Positions 9,201-17,021 of a DNA stretch of 64,000 bases are shown here, in pieces. The position numbers were made by a program, and so were the translations under genes. The stretch comes from Gammaproteobacteria bacterium (GTDB lineage: Bacteria; Pseudomonadota; Gammaproteobacteria; Steroidobacterales; Steroidobacteraceae). The notes below the pieces were generated by a model. That model saw only the letters and a list, made by a program, of their open reading frames with translations, made no database searches and was not told where the DNA came from. Location: positions 248,001 through 312,000 of the forward strand of contig PKRE01000004.1 of the NCBI GenBank assembly GCA_017577615.1. The letters run 5' to 3'. Each line of letters opens with the position of its first letter. The stretch's first letter is position 1.

Positions 9201-9940
9201 AACGATGGCTGACGGCGAAAGGCGTGATCGGGTTCTTTCCCGCGAACAGTGTCGACGACGACGATGTCGAGATCTACACCGACGAGTCGCGTACAGAGGT
9301 GCTGGCGCGGTTGCACTTCCTGCGACAACAGAAGGGCAAGCCTGCCGGTCAACCGCATCTGTGCTTGGCGGATTTCATCGCACCCAAGAGCTCTGGCCGC
9401 AGGGACTACATCGGCGCATTCGCGGTCACTGCCGGTCTTGGTATTGAAGCGCACCTGGAACGCTTCCGCTTAGCGCATGACGATTATTCGAGCATCTTGC
9501 TGAAAGCGCTGGCCGATCGACTCGCGGAAGCCTTCGCCGAGCGCTTGCACGAGCGCGTGCGCCGGGAGTTCTGGGGCTATGCGCCCGAGGAGCGGCTGAC
9601 GAACGAGCAGCTCATCAAAGAAGAGTATCGCGGCATCCGTCCGGCGCCGGGCTATCCTGCCTGCCCTGATCACACCGAGAAGACCACGTTGTGGAATCTG
9701 CTGAAGCCGGATACGAATGCTGAGATCCAGCTGACTGACTCGTTTGCGATGTATCCGGCCGCATCAGTCAGCGGCTGGTACTTCTCGCATCCCGAGGCGC
9801 GGTACTTCGCAGTGGGTAAAATCGATCTCGATCAGGTGCAGAACTACGCGGCGCGCAAGAAGATCTCGCTCGAGGAAGCGCAGCGCTGGCTAGCGCCCAA
9901 TCTCGGATACGACGCAGATGCAGATGCAGATGCGGCATGA
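6224..9940 (+). CDS. metH: Cobalamin-dependent methionine synthase, full length
   Basis: Transfers the methyl group of 5-methyl-THF to homocysteine through cobalamin. At 1238 residues it carries all four modules in one chain. The homocysteine domain has zinc ligands in NCALGA near 247 and GGCCGT near 309. The pterin domain contains FVNIGERTNVTGS. The cobalamin module has DVHDIG near 759, whose His is the lower axial ligand. The C-terminal AdoMet reactivation domain includes RPAPGYPACPDH near 1138. GGGAG at 6214 supports ATG 6224. The last residues (DADADADAA) come from a GATGCA hexamer run. Confidence 0.97.
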   Translation: MNRVERVAAFKRLLTERILVLDGAMGTMIQSYRLSEADYRGERFKDWRCDLKGNSDILVLTKPAVIAQIHRAYLEAGADIIETNTFTANFPSQADYGTEDFVHEINLEAARIARRVADEFAAQEGEVRFVAGALGPTNRTASLSPDVNDPAFRNIDFDQLAETYSIAARALIEGGVDLFLIETIFDTLNAKAAIYAVRQAMDEARVELPIVISGTITDASGRTLSGQTVEAFWNSVRHAQPIAIGLNCALGARQLRPYIEELARIADVYVSAYPNAGLPNAFGEYDEAPCETAELVREFATSGLVNIVGGCCGTTPEHIRHLCEAVAGVPPRKPPQVERRCRLSGLEPLNIGPDTLFVNIGERTNVTGSAKFRRLIEAGDYHAALDIARQQVANGAQIIDINMDEGMLDSEAAMVRFLNLIASEPDIARVPIMIDSSKWSVIEAGLKHLQGKGIVNSISLKEGEEVFLEQARKVRAYGAAVVVMAFDEEGQADTVQRKVQICQRSYKLLTEQVGFPPEDIIFDPNIFAVATGIEEHNDYARAFIEATAEIRRTCPHAHVSGGVSNVSFSFRGNEPVREAMHSVFLYHAIKAGMTMGIVNAGQLAIYEQIEPELRERVEDVILNRRLDATERLLEIAERYKGEAGAKKAEDLAWRSWPVEKRLEYALVKGIDEYIVEDTEEARRQFERPLQVIEGPLMDGMNVVGDLFGAGKMFLPQVVKSARVMKKAVAHLIPYIEQEKAQSGGTRSNGKIVLATVKGDVHDIGKNIVGVVLQCNNFEVIDLGVMVPCERILETAERENADMIGLSGLITPSLDEMVHVAREMQRKGMNKPLLIGGATTSPAHTSVRIDPQYDGPVVYVKDASRSVGICQQLVTPETRNEFIVKIKAEHEQRRAQHRGKTVKSPQLSLGQARANRFKPEWDAYTPPVPRFLGIRVFDNYSLEDLTRYIDWMPFFNAWEFRGRFPDILTDPEVGEQASNLYADARRMLKQIIRERWLTAKGVIGFFPANSVDDDDVEIYTDESRTEVLARLHFLRQQKGKPAGQPHLCLADFIAPKSSGRRDYIGAFAVTAGLGIEAHLERFRLAHDDYSSILLKALADRLAEAFAERLHERVRREFWGYAPEERLTNEQLIKEEYRGIRPAPGYPACPDHTEKTTLWNLLKPDTNAEIQLTDSFAMYPAASVSGWYFSHPEARYFAVGKIDLDQVQNYAARKKISLEEAQRWLAPNLGYDADADADAA
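9911..9934 (+). repeat. GATGCA hexamer run at the 3' end of metH
   Basis: Four tandem hexamers (GACGCA, GATGCA, GATGCA, GATGCG) encode the Asp-Ala repeats just before the stop. This is a simple-sequence tail of the kind made by slippage. Confidence 0.8.
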
Positions 9941-9950
9941 GTACGGCCGC

Positions 9951-10031
9951 GGGGCTGGGGGCCCGGGCTGCTGGGCGTTGGCTGGAGACTGGAAACCGGA
10001 GCTAGCACTTCTCCAGCCCAGCCCCGCGCCC
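9951..10031. repeat. Heptad-repeat element between convergent metH and scoB
   Basis: G-rich arm at 9951-10001, including GGCTGGA GACTGGA AACCGGA. C-rich arm at 10011-10031 (CTCCAGC CCAGCCC CGCGCCC), two bases from the scoB stop. The junction TCTCCAGCC (10010-10018) matches the core of the queA copy. Confidence 0.75.
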
Positions 10032-10032
10032 A

Positions 10033-10674
10033 CTAAAACCCTACCTCATACTGTGCGCTCGTCTTGGCTCGTACCTCTTCGAGCGTTACATCGGGCGCGA
10101 GCTCGATGAGACTGAAGAGCGATTTGCGATCGTCGCGCGCGAACACCGCGAGGTCTGTGATGATCATGTCCACCACGTTCGCGCCCGTCAGCGGTAACTC
10201 GCACTTGGGCTTGAACTTCGGCGCGCCGTTCTTTGCAGTGTGCTCCATCACGACGATGATTCGTTTGGCACCTGCGACCAGATCCATGGCGCCGCCCATG
10301 CCCTTCACCATCTTTCCTGGCACCATCCAGTTCGCCAGATCGCCGCGCTCGGATACTTCCATTGCGCCTAGGATCGACAGATCGATGTGACCGCCGCGAA
10401 TCATCGCGAAGCTGTCCGCCGACGAAAAATAAGAAGTGAGCGGCAGCTCGGTGATCGTCTGCTTCCCGGCATTGATGAGATCCGGATCCTCTTCACCCTC
10501 GTAAGGGAACGGCCCCATGCCGAGCATGCCGTTCTCCGAGTGCAGGACGACTTTGATCTCGTCCGGGATGTAGTTCGCCACCAGAGTCGGTATGCCGATG
10601 CCGAGATTGACGTAGAACCCGTCCCGTAGCTCACGGGCTGCGCGTTGTGCTAGCTGCTCGCGTGTCCAAGGCAT
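10033..10674 (-). CDS. scoB: 3-oxoacid CoA-transferase subunit B
   Basis: Small catalytic subunit (213 residues) of a succinyl-CoA:acetoacetate-type CoA-transferase. It activates 3-oxoacids, or shuttles CoA from acetoacetyl-CoA. The active-site glutamate is in LHSENGMLGMGP. Other signatures are NLGIGIPTLVANYIP and GGHIDLSILGAMEVS. It follows scoA with a 21-base gap that consists entirely of CCTACAG-type heptads and has no Shine-Dalgarno. Acetoacetate is an end product of leucine breakdown, which fits the catabolic cluster further right. The exact substrate is not shown by sequence. Confidence 0.92.
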   Translation of the reverse strand: MPWTREQLAQRAARELRDGFYVNLGIGIPTLVANYIPDEIKVVLHSENGMLGMGPFPYEGEEDPDLINAGKQTITELPLTSYFSSADSFAMIRGGHIDLSILGAMEVSERGDLANWMVPGKMVKGMGGAMDLVAGAKRIIVVMEHTAKNGAPKFKPKCELPLTGANVVDMIITDLAVFARDDRKSLFSLIELAPDVTLEEVRAKTSAQYEVGF

Positions 10675-10695
10675 GTTGGGCTGTAGGCTGTAGGG
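10675..10695. repeat. CCTACAG heptad array filling the scoA-scoB gap
   Basis: Exactly 21 bases (three heptads) separate the scoA stop from the scoB ATG. On the coding strand they read CCCTACA GCCTACA GCCCAAC. The array is the whole leader of scoB. Confidence 0.8.
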
Positions 10696-11412
10696 TTATG
10701 CTGCGGTGCGTTTGCGTACTGTGCGCTGCTCGATCGGCTTGAGGTATCTCTCGCCCTGGATGATCCGCTTGACGTAGATACCGGGCGTGTGGATGCAATC
10801 CGGATCGAGCTCGCCGGGCCCGACGAGGTGCTCGACTTCGGCCACTGTGATGCGCGCGGCCGTTGCCATGACCGGATTGAAGTTACGAGCGGTCTTGCGA
10901 TAGATGAGATTGCCTTCGGTGTCGCCCTTCCACGCCTTCACCAATGCAACGTCCGCGGTCAATCCGGTTTCCAAAATATAGGTTTCGCCATTGACGACGC
11001 GCGACTCCTTGCCCTCCGCAACGACAGTGCCGGCACCGGTTTTCGTGTAGAACCCATAGATACCGGCGCCTCCGGCTCGAATGCGTTCGGCCAACGTGCC
11101 TTGCGGATTGAACTCGATCTCGAGTTCACCGGCGAGGTATTGCCGCTCGAACTCGCGGTTCTCGCCGACGTAAGAGGCGATCATCTTCTTGATTTGACGT
11201 GTTTCCAACAGCAAGCCGAGACCTTGGCCGTCGATGCCTGCGTTATTGGAGATCACCGTCAGATTGCGCACGCCGCTGTCGCGCAGCGCCAAGATCAAGT
11301 TCTCAGGAATGCCGCACAGCCCGAAACCACCGCACATGATCGTCATCCCATCGGCGACGATTCCCTCGAGCGCGGCTCTCGCGCTCGGAAAGACTTTCGA
11401 CGCACTTGCCAT
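10696..11412 (-). CDS. scoA: 3-oxoacid CoA-transferase subunit A
   Basis: Large-fold partner of ScoB, 238 residues from the chosen ATG. The CoA-binding glycine motif is GGFGLCGIPENLI. Further family segments are NNAGIDGQGLGLLL, TGAGTVVAEGKE and KTARNFNPVMATAA. ATG 11412 is preceded by AAGG. A TTG five codons upstream is also in frame but less likely. Together with scoB it forms a compact two-gene unit on the minus strand. Confidence 0.93.
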   Translation of the reverse strand: MASASKVFPSARAALEGIVADGMTIMCGGFGLCGIPENLILALRDSGVRNLTVISNNAGIDGQGLGLLLETRQIKKMIASYVGENREFERQYLAGELEIEFNPQGTLAERIRAGGAGIYGFYTKTGAGTVVAEGKESRVVNGETYILETGLTADVALVKAWKGDTEGNLIYRKTARNFNPVMATAARITVAEVEHLVGPGELDPDCIHTPGIYVKRIIQGERYLKPIEQRTVRKRTAA

Positions 11413-11496
11413 ATCGCAACCTTGCAAGCCTCGCTAGCGGCATTCTACAAGCAGCCGACCATGCAGCTTGCGGTGCTCGCATCGCGGTTTTCCGTA

Positions 11497-11590
11497 ACGG
11501 CCTGGGGTTGTGCTTGCGCGTCGTGATGCGCCGATCGTAAGGCACGTATATGCACGTTGTGGCGCCGGCCTCTCGCCTCCAGTCTCCACC
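11497..11590. repeat. Heptad-repeat element between the BTAD regulator and scoA
   Basis: On the plus strand a short G-rich part (GGCCTGGGGTTG, around 11499-11510) precedes a C-rich arm CCTCTCG CCTCCAG TCTCCAC at 11569-11589. In the sense of the minus-strand genes, the G-rich heptads follow the BTAD regulator stop. Confidence 0.55.
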
Positions 11591-11613
11591 GACGGACTGC
11601 GTGCCTATCCGTC

Positions 11614-14600
11614 TTAGCTGCAGTCCACGAAGCGCTCGATCCCGGTGAGCGCGCTGTGTGCCTGCATGCGCAGGCATTCTGCGTGCAGCGCTTTGAGCGC
11701 CGTGTACGTGTCATCAGATTGCAGCCCCTCGCCGAGATCAGCGAGAACACGCGCACGCTCGACCAACATCGTCGTGAAGGGAAGGGGTTCCGGCCAGGTG
11801 TAAGTCTCCAGCGCGCTCGCGTAGCGGCGCGCCTCGTTCCAGTGTCCTTGCTCGAGGCTGACCTCGATGGCATGCATGTAGAAGTTGAAGTAACTGTGAC
11901 TGACGCATCCTGCCGCGAGTAGCGATTCTCCTTCTTCGAGCGCCCTTATGCGTTCGGCGGGATCGTCTGTGGCCCGCGCAACGAGGCTCAGGAGCACCGG
12001 GCCGCAATAGGACATGCCGCATTCGCGGCTGATGTGTACGCTCTCTCTGGCGACCCGCAGCGCCTCGTCGCGCTCGCTGGCGCCCAGCATGGCACCGGCC
12101 AGCATGCCCATGCATTCCGCTTGAAAGCGTCGCGCGCCGAGCTGGCGTGCAAGCTCGAGCGCGTGCAAAGCTCGGCTGCGCGCCTCACCGTACTGACCCT
12201 GGATCAAGAATCCTTCGCAATAGCAGACATAGATCAGGAGCTCGTTCCTGAGGTCACCGATGCGCGTTGCGAGATCGAGCGCCTCCTGCAGGTGCTCGCG
12301 TCCAGCGCTCGGAGCACCGAAGTAAATCTCAGTGATGGCAAGCATGGGCAAGTTCGCGAGGAGCACGCCCACGAGGTTCTCACCGCGTGCTTCTTGGACG
12401 CATTGCGCGAAATGGCGTCGCGCCGTGATCATCTGCCCGCGCTGATAGTAGGCATCGCCCAAGCCACCGAGCGCGCATGCAATCTCCAGCGCAGAGCGGG
12501 CTTCGAGCGCGTAGCGATAGGCTTCCTCATGCGCTTTCAGGCATGCTTCGATGCGCCCGAGCGGAAAAAGCAAGTTACCGCGCAATGTGTAGAGCCGCGC
12601 CCGCATGCGCGCATCGGCACGCTCATGCCACTGCGCTTCCGCGCGCTCGAGGCAGTCGAGTGCCTCTTCGTGCCGATCCATGACGCGCAATGCCGAGGCG
12701 ATGCCGTACCATGCCTGGCCGCGTGAGAGAGGATCGACAGCGAAGTCGAGCGATTCGCGAAAGGCCGCCAAAGCATCATGAGTGCGCCCTAGCTGTAGGA
12801 GCAATTCGCCGAGCAGCGCGCTCAGCGAATGCAGCAGCGTCGGCTCACGCGCGAGCGCAAGACCCTTCTGCGCAAGGCCGAGCGCACGTTCAAAGCGCAG
12901 TGTCTGCTGCTCTGCGTGTGCAGCATCGAGATAAGCGCTGGCGGCGGATCCTTCTTGCGCGGCCGCGAGGTGCTCTGCGTACAAGGCAAGATCGCGTTGG
13001 GCGAACCAGCGCGCCGCGCTTCGATGCAGCTCGCGCCGATGCGACTTCAGGATCGACTCGTAGATGGCGTCGCGAAAGAGCGCGTGCGCGAATTGTAGCT
13101 GTATGCCTTCGGCCCGCATGAAGCCGTGCTCGATGAGCAGCGTCGGCTCGTAATCGCTGTGGCCGATCATCTCGCGCAGTGCATCGAGCTGTGATTGCTG
13201 ACCCAGAACAGCGCCGGCTTGTAATGCGCGGTGATCGATGTCCGGCAAGCCGTCGGCGCGGGCAAGGACGAGCGTGCGGACGGAGCCGGGCAGGGAGGTG
13301 CTGCCGGCGTTCGCTGCACGCAGGAGCTGATCGAGAAAGAGGGGATAACCTTCAGCGCGGCGAATGCAAGCTTTAATCGTCTCACGCGGCAATTCCGGGT
13401 AGAAGGCAGCGAACTCTTCGGCCTCGTCTGCCGCGAGCGGCGCAAGGTCGAGCGTCGTGACAGGACAGCCTCTTGCGCGTGCGCGCCAGGTCGCGTTGAT
13501 CGGATCGCCTTCCGGACGAGTGGTCATGATGAAAAGGATCGGACAGCTCGCGACGACGGCTGCGATCTCGGCCAAGCGAGCGCGCTCATGGTCGTCCGCC
13601 CAGTGGATGTCCTCGACGACGAGCAGGAGCGGCGCGCGTTGCGCTGCCCACTCAATGAGCTGTGCGAGCGCCATGGTATGCCCGCGTTGGCGGGTACTGG
13701 GATCCATGGCTTCTTCGAGCGCAGCGAGCTCGGGCTCGAGTGGGGCATCGACGAGCTCGCTCAAGAAGATGGCTTGATCGATGCTGCTGCCACGCGCGGC
13801 CAGCATTCGTCGAACGGCGGCTGCACGCTCGGCACCGGATACGTCCGGATCCGATCCCATCAGGCCGAGCGCAATACAGGTGATGGGACCACGGCCTGGC
13901 GATTGGCCGAAGTCGAATATCTGCGCTGAATGCACCTCGACACCGCGCTCGCGGGCAGCACTCATCACGGCTTCGACGAGCCGCGACTTGCCGATGCCGG
14001 GTTCGCCGCGCACGATGATGGAGCGTCCGCGCCCGCCGCTGCGGCAGCGCTCGAGCGCCGCAAGCACCATCGCGAGCTCGGGGCGTCGGCCGACGAAGGG
14101 CAACGGGCCTTCGCGCAGCGAGCGGATGCATTCGAGCGACCAGGCTGCCGTATCCGCGCCCGTGATGTCGCGCTCGGCAATCCGTCTGCAATTCACGCGG
14201 TCGCCGAGTGCCTGGCGTAATTCGTCCGATACCAGGATTTCTCCGTTGCGTGCACAGCTGGCGAGCACGTGCGCGATGTGGGTCGGACGGCCGCTCAGCG
14301 GGAAAATCGTCGGTGCCGGTAAGACTTGGCCGACGGCGATACCGATCTGCAGCGACAGAGGCCTGGGTGTAGGCAGTGGCTCGTGCAGGAGAGACTGTCG
14401 CAGCGCCAAGGCAGCCCGCACGCTGCGCTCGGGCTCGTTGCCGCGAGCGTTGGGAATACCGAACACGGTCAAGACATTGCAGCCCACTCGTCGATCGACG
14501 GTGCCGCCGAAGTCTTTCGCGATTCGCTCGACGCGCTCCTGAAAAGCGCTGGCGAGCGCCTGAGCGTCTTCCGGGTCGAGTGTCGCCTCGAGCTCCAGCA

Positions 14601-15462
14601 ACCCGCCGAGGCGGGCCACCCATACGACAGCATCACGTAATTGTGGACGCTGCTCCGCGCGGGCGGGCGTTGCAGGCACCTCCGACGGGTTGTCACCGGC
14701 AGCGGCAGCTTCGGCAAGAGCTGCACCGGCGCGTCGCCGGCGCATCAGTTCCCGAAAGAGCTGCTCGGTCGCCGGTTCCGGAGCGATGTCGAGCTCCCGC
14801 CGGAGCGCGTCCCTGCACACGCGATATTGTCGCAGCGCTTCGGCGTAAGCGCCGCGACGCGCGTGCAGCTCCATCATCGCGCGATGAGCGGCTTCATTGA
14901 GCGGCTCGAGCGCGAGGTGCTTTGCACAGGCGCGTATCGCACCTTCGACGTCTTCGTTGGCAATGCAAAGCTGGGTGAGGCTCTGCAGCGCCTCGATCGC
15001 TTGTCTACGAATGCTCATGCGTTCGTGCGTGAGCCATTCGTCGAATGCGCTCGAGCGCGCATCGAGACCGTCCAAGAGCTCGCCCCGCAAGAGTTCCACC
15101 GCTTCCTGCAACGAGGCACAGGTCGCAGCGGCCAGCGCGCGGCGCAAGCGCATGAGATCGGATTCGATGAGCTGGGGATCGAGCGCGATCGAGTCGCTCG
15201 TGGTCACGAGCGCGTGCTGGCAGCTCTTGGGCAAGGCCTTGCGTAGGGTCGCGACGGCTTGCCTGAGACTGGTGCGAGCCAGCTCGTCGTCCGCCTCTTC
15301 CCATAGCAACGCTGCGAGCTTCTGGCGGCCCTGCGATTCGCCTGGGCGTAGCGCCATATAGGCAAGCAGCGCCCGGCTCTTACGAGAGGAGATCTTGAGC
15401 TCCGCTCCATGCTCATCGAGCACGCGTAGCGGCCCCAGTAGCTGTAGTGTCAGGCGAGTCAT
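11614..15462 (-). CDS. SARP-type regulator with BTAD, degenerate cyclase, AAA ATPase and TPR domains
   Basis: A 1282-residue cytoplasmic signalling regulator. Domains in order: OmpR/SARP-type winged helix (about 1-90), BTAD helical repeats (about 95-245), a class III cyclase-like fold (about 275-445), an AAA/NTPase domain and C-terminal TPR repeats (about 790-1270). The NTPase domain has Walker A GEPGIGKSRL near 485 and Walker B LLLVVEDIHWAD near 607. In the cyclase region the metal-binding aspartates are missing (VVWVARLGGL and GCNVLTVFG in place of the usual FADLVGFT and DGLMAVFG types), so it is probably a catalytically dead sensor. It is divergent from the TPR gene. Target and signal are unknown. 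Confidence 0.88.
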   Translation of the reverse strand: MTRLTLQLLGPLRVLDEHGAELKISSRKSRALLAYMALRPGESQGRQKLAALLWEEADDELARTSLRQAVATLRKALPKSCQHALVTTSDSIALDPQLIESDLMRLRRALAAATCASLQEAVELLRGELLDGLDARSSAFDEWLTHERMSIRRQAIEALQSLTQLCIANEDVEGAIRACAKHLALEPLNEAAHRAMMELHARRGAYAEALRQYRVCRDALRRELDIAPEPATEQLFRELMRRRRAGAALAEAAAAGDNPSEVPATPARAEQRPQLRDAVVWVARLGGLLELEATLDPEDAQALASAFQERVERIAKDFGGTVDRRVGCNVLTVFGIPNARGNEPERSVRAALALRQSLLHEPLPTPRPLSLQIGIAVGQVLPAPTIFPLSGRPTHIAHVLASCARNGEILVSDELRQALGDRVNCRRIAERDITGADTAAWSLECIRSLREGPLPFVGRRPELAMVLAALERCRSGGRGRSIIVRGEPGIGKSRLVEAVMSAARERGVEVHSAQIFDFGQSPGRGPITCIALGLMGSDPDVSGAERAAAVRRMLAARGSSIDQAIFLSELVDAPLEPELAALEEAMDPSTRQRGHTMALAQLIEWAAQRAPLLLVVEDIHWADDHERARLAEIAAVVASCPILFIMTTRPEGDPINATWRARARGCPVTTLDLAPLAADEAEEFAAFYPELPRETIKACIRRAEGYPLFLDQLLRAANAGSTSLPGSVRTLVLARADGLPDIDHRALQAGAVLGQQSQLDALREMIGHSDYEPTLLIEHGFMRAEGIQLQFAHALFRDAIYESILKSHRRELHRSAARWFAQRDLALYAEHLAAAQEGSAASAYLDAAHAEQQTLRFERALGLAQKGLALAREPTLLHSLSALLGELLLQLGRTHDALAAFRESLDFAVDPLSRGQAWYGIASALRVMDRHEEALDCLERAEAQWHERADARMRARLYTLRGNLLFPLGRIEACLKAHEEAYRYALEARSALEIACALGGLGDAYYQRGQMITARRHFAQCVQEARGENLVGVLLANLPMLAITEIYFGAPSAGREHLQEALDLATRIGDLRNELLIYVCYCEGFLIQGQYGEARSRALHALELARQLGARRFQAECMGMLAGAMLGASERDEALRVARESVHISRECGMSYCGPVLLSLVARATDDPAERIRALEEGESLLAAGCVSHSYFNFYMHAIEVSLEQGHWNEARRYASALETYTWPEPLPFTTMLVERARVLADLGEGLQSDDTYTALKALHAECLRMQAHSALTGIERFVDCS

Positions 15463-15492
15463 GGCTGGGGATTCCCGTCGAGCCGGGCCGCG

Positions 15493-15532
15493 TTCACGTA
15501 TTTTTCACGCCGGGTGTGCTCTTGTCATCACG
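15493..15532. promoter_or_regulatory. Candidate SARP-type direct repeats (TTCACG, 11-bp period)
   Basis: TTCACG occurs at 15493 and again at 15504, exactly 11 bp apart, and ATCACG follows at 15527. SARP/BTAD regulators are known to bind heptamer direct repeats spaced by about one helical turn. The site lies in the 124-bp region between the divergent regulator and TPR gene. Binding by this protein is inferred. Confidence 0.4.
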
Positions 15533-15586
15533 CGCGGAGGATAGAAAAGCAGCCTCTTTGATCGGTCGCGTTGGAGGAGAAGCACC

Positions 15587-16975
15587 ATGAGCCTGTTCGA
15601 TTGTCGCGGTGTCCCGGTATCAACGACCAGCCGCGCATCCTTGGAGCGCTACGAGCAAGCCGTTGAGCTGTCAGCAGGATACTACTTGGACCCAATGACG
15701 GTCATTCAAGAAGCTCTAGAAGAGGAACCGGACTTCGCCGCGGCGCACCTGGTGCGTGCGGCGCTGGTGGTGACCGCAACAGACAAAGCTGGGGTACCGA
15801 TGTTGCGCGAGAGTGTTGCTGCAATCGAACGCTTGGGCCGCCGCGCCAACGAACGCGAGCGCGCACACGCGGCCGCGGCTCGTGCTTGGCTGGAAGGCGA
15901 TTTCGCCGATGCGGTGTGTCGCTATGGCGACATCCTGCTCGAATACCCCCACGATCTACTTGCATTGTAAGTCGCGCACTTGGGGGATTTCTACCTCGGG
16001 GCGAGTACGATGCTGCGCGACCGTGTCGCCCAGATCTTGCCGCTCTGGGATGCGAGCACGCCGGGCTACAACTTCGTACTTGGGATGTATGCATTCGGTC
16101 TCGAGGAGACGGGTGCATACTCGCGAGCGGAGGATACAGGGCGGCAAGCGCTCGAGCTCAACCCGCGCGATCCCTGGGCGGTGCACGCTGTCGCGCACGT
16201 GATGGAGATGCAAGGTCGTCTACGCGAAGGAGTCAATTGGCTCGTCGAGCGTCAGAAGGATTGGGCACCGAACAATGGCTTTGCATTTCACAACTGGTGG
16301 CATCTTGCGCTCTACCATCTGGACATCGGCAACATCAGCGAGGTGCTGTCGCTATACGATTCGCAGATTCGCCCGGCGGATTCCCGGGTTCCGCTCGAGA
16401 TGATCGACGCCTCTGCGTTGCTGTGGCGGTTGTATCTGCGGGACGTCGACGTCGGACATCGTTGGTCCGCTTTGAGCGCTGCCTGGGAATCGTGCGCGGA
16501 GGATGCCTACTACGCCTTCAACGACGTGCACGCCGTCATGGCATTCGTCGGTGCACAGCAGCTCGACCGCGCGCTGAAGACTTTGGCGGTCATGGAGCGG
16601 CGTGCGGCAGACACGGACACCAACGCCGTCATGACCCGAGAGGTAGGGTTGCCAGTGGCACGTGCGTTGGTGGACTTCGGTGTGGGTCGCTATGAGGCAT
16701 GTGTGGAGCGCTTGCTGTCGGTGCGCACGGTGACCAACCGTTTTGGCGGCAGCAATGCTCAGCGCGACTTGATTCACCTGACGCTGGTCGAAGCGGCCTT
16801 GCGCGCCGGGAAGATCAAGCTCGCGCGCGCACTGGCAGCTGAGCGCACGCAGCTGAAGCCGACGAGCCCGTTCAATTGGCACTTGACTGCCCGCGTTCAT
16901 GAGTCGATGGGCGAGCACGAGCGCGCAGCGCGCGCGAGAGAAAGCGCCGAAGCCAGGAGGAGAGTGGTTCTGTGA
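15587..16975 (+). pseudogene. TTC38/StaR-like tetratricopeptide protein interrupted by one in-frame TAA
   Basis: A 463-codon frame with a strong ribosome site (GGAGGAG before ATG 15587) is broken by TAA at 15968-15970, codon 128. It then continues without another stop to 16975. The reading across the stop is LLAL*VAHLGDF, which is continuous family sequence, so a single C-to-T change of a CAA codon is the likely cause. The downstream part keeps the family signatures WAVHAVAHVMEMQGR and HNWWHLALYHLD, typical of TTC38-type TPR proteins. A sequencing error or readthrough cannot be excluded. It is divergent from the BTAD regulator and may be its target. Confidence 0.8.
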
Positions 16976-17021
16976 GGCTGGAGGCGGGAGACTGGTGACT
17001 GTGCTGGAGTCCGCAGCCCCC
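16976..17021. repeat. Heptad-repeat element between convergent TPR gene and zapE
   Basis: G-rich heptads GGCTGGA GGCGGGA GACTGGT GACTGTG (16976-17003) start at the base after the TPR stop. A short C-rich part (CCGCAGCCCCC) reaches the zapE stop. Confidence 0.7.
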
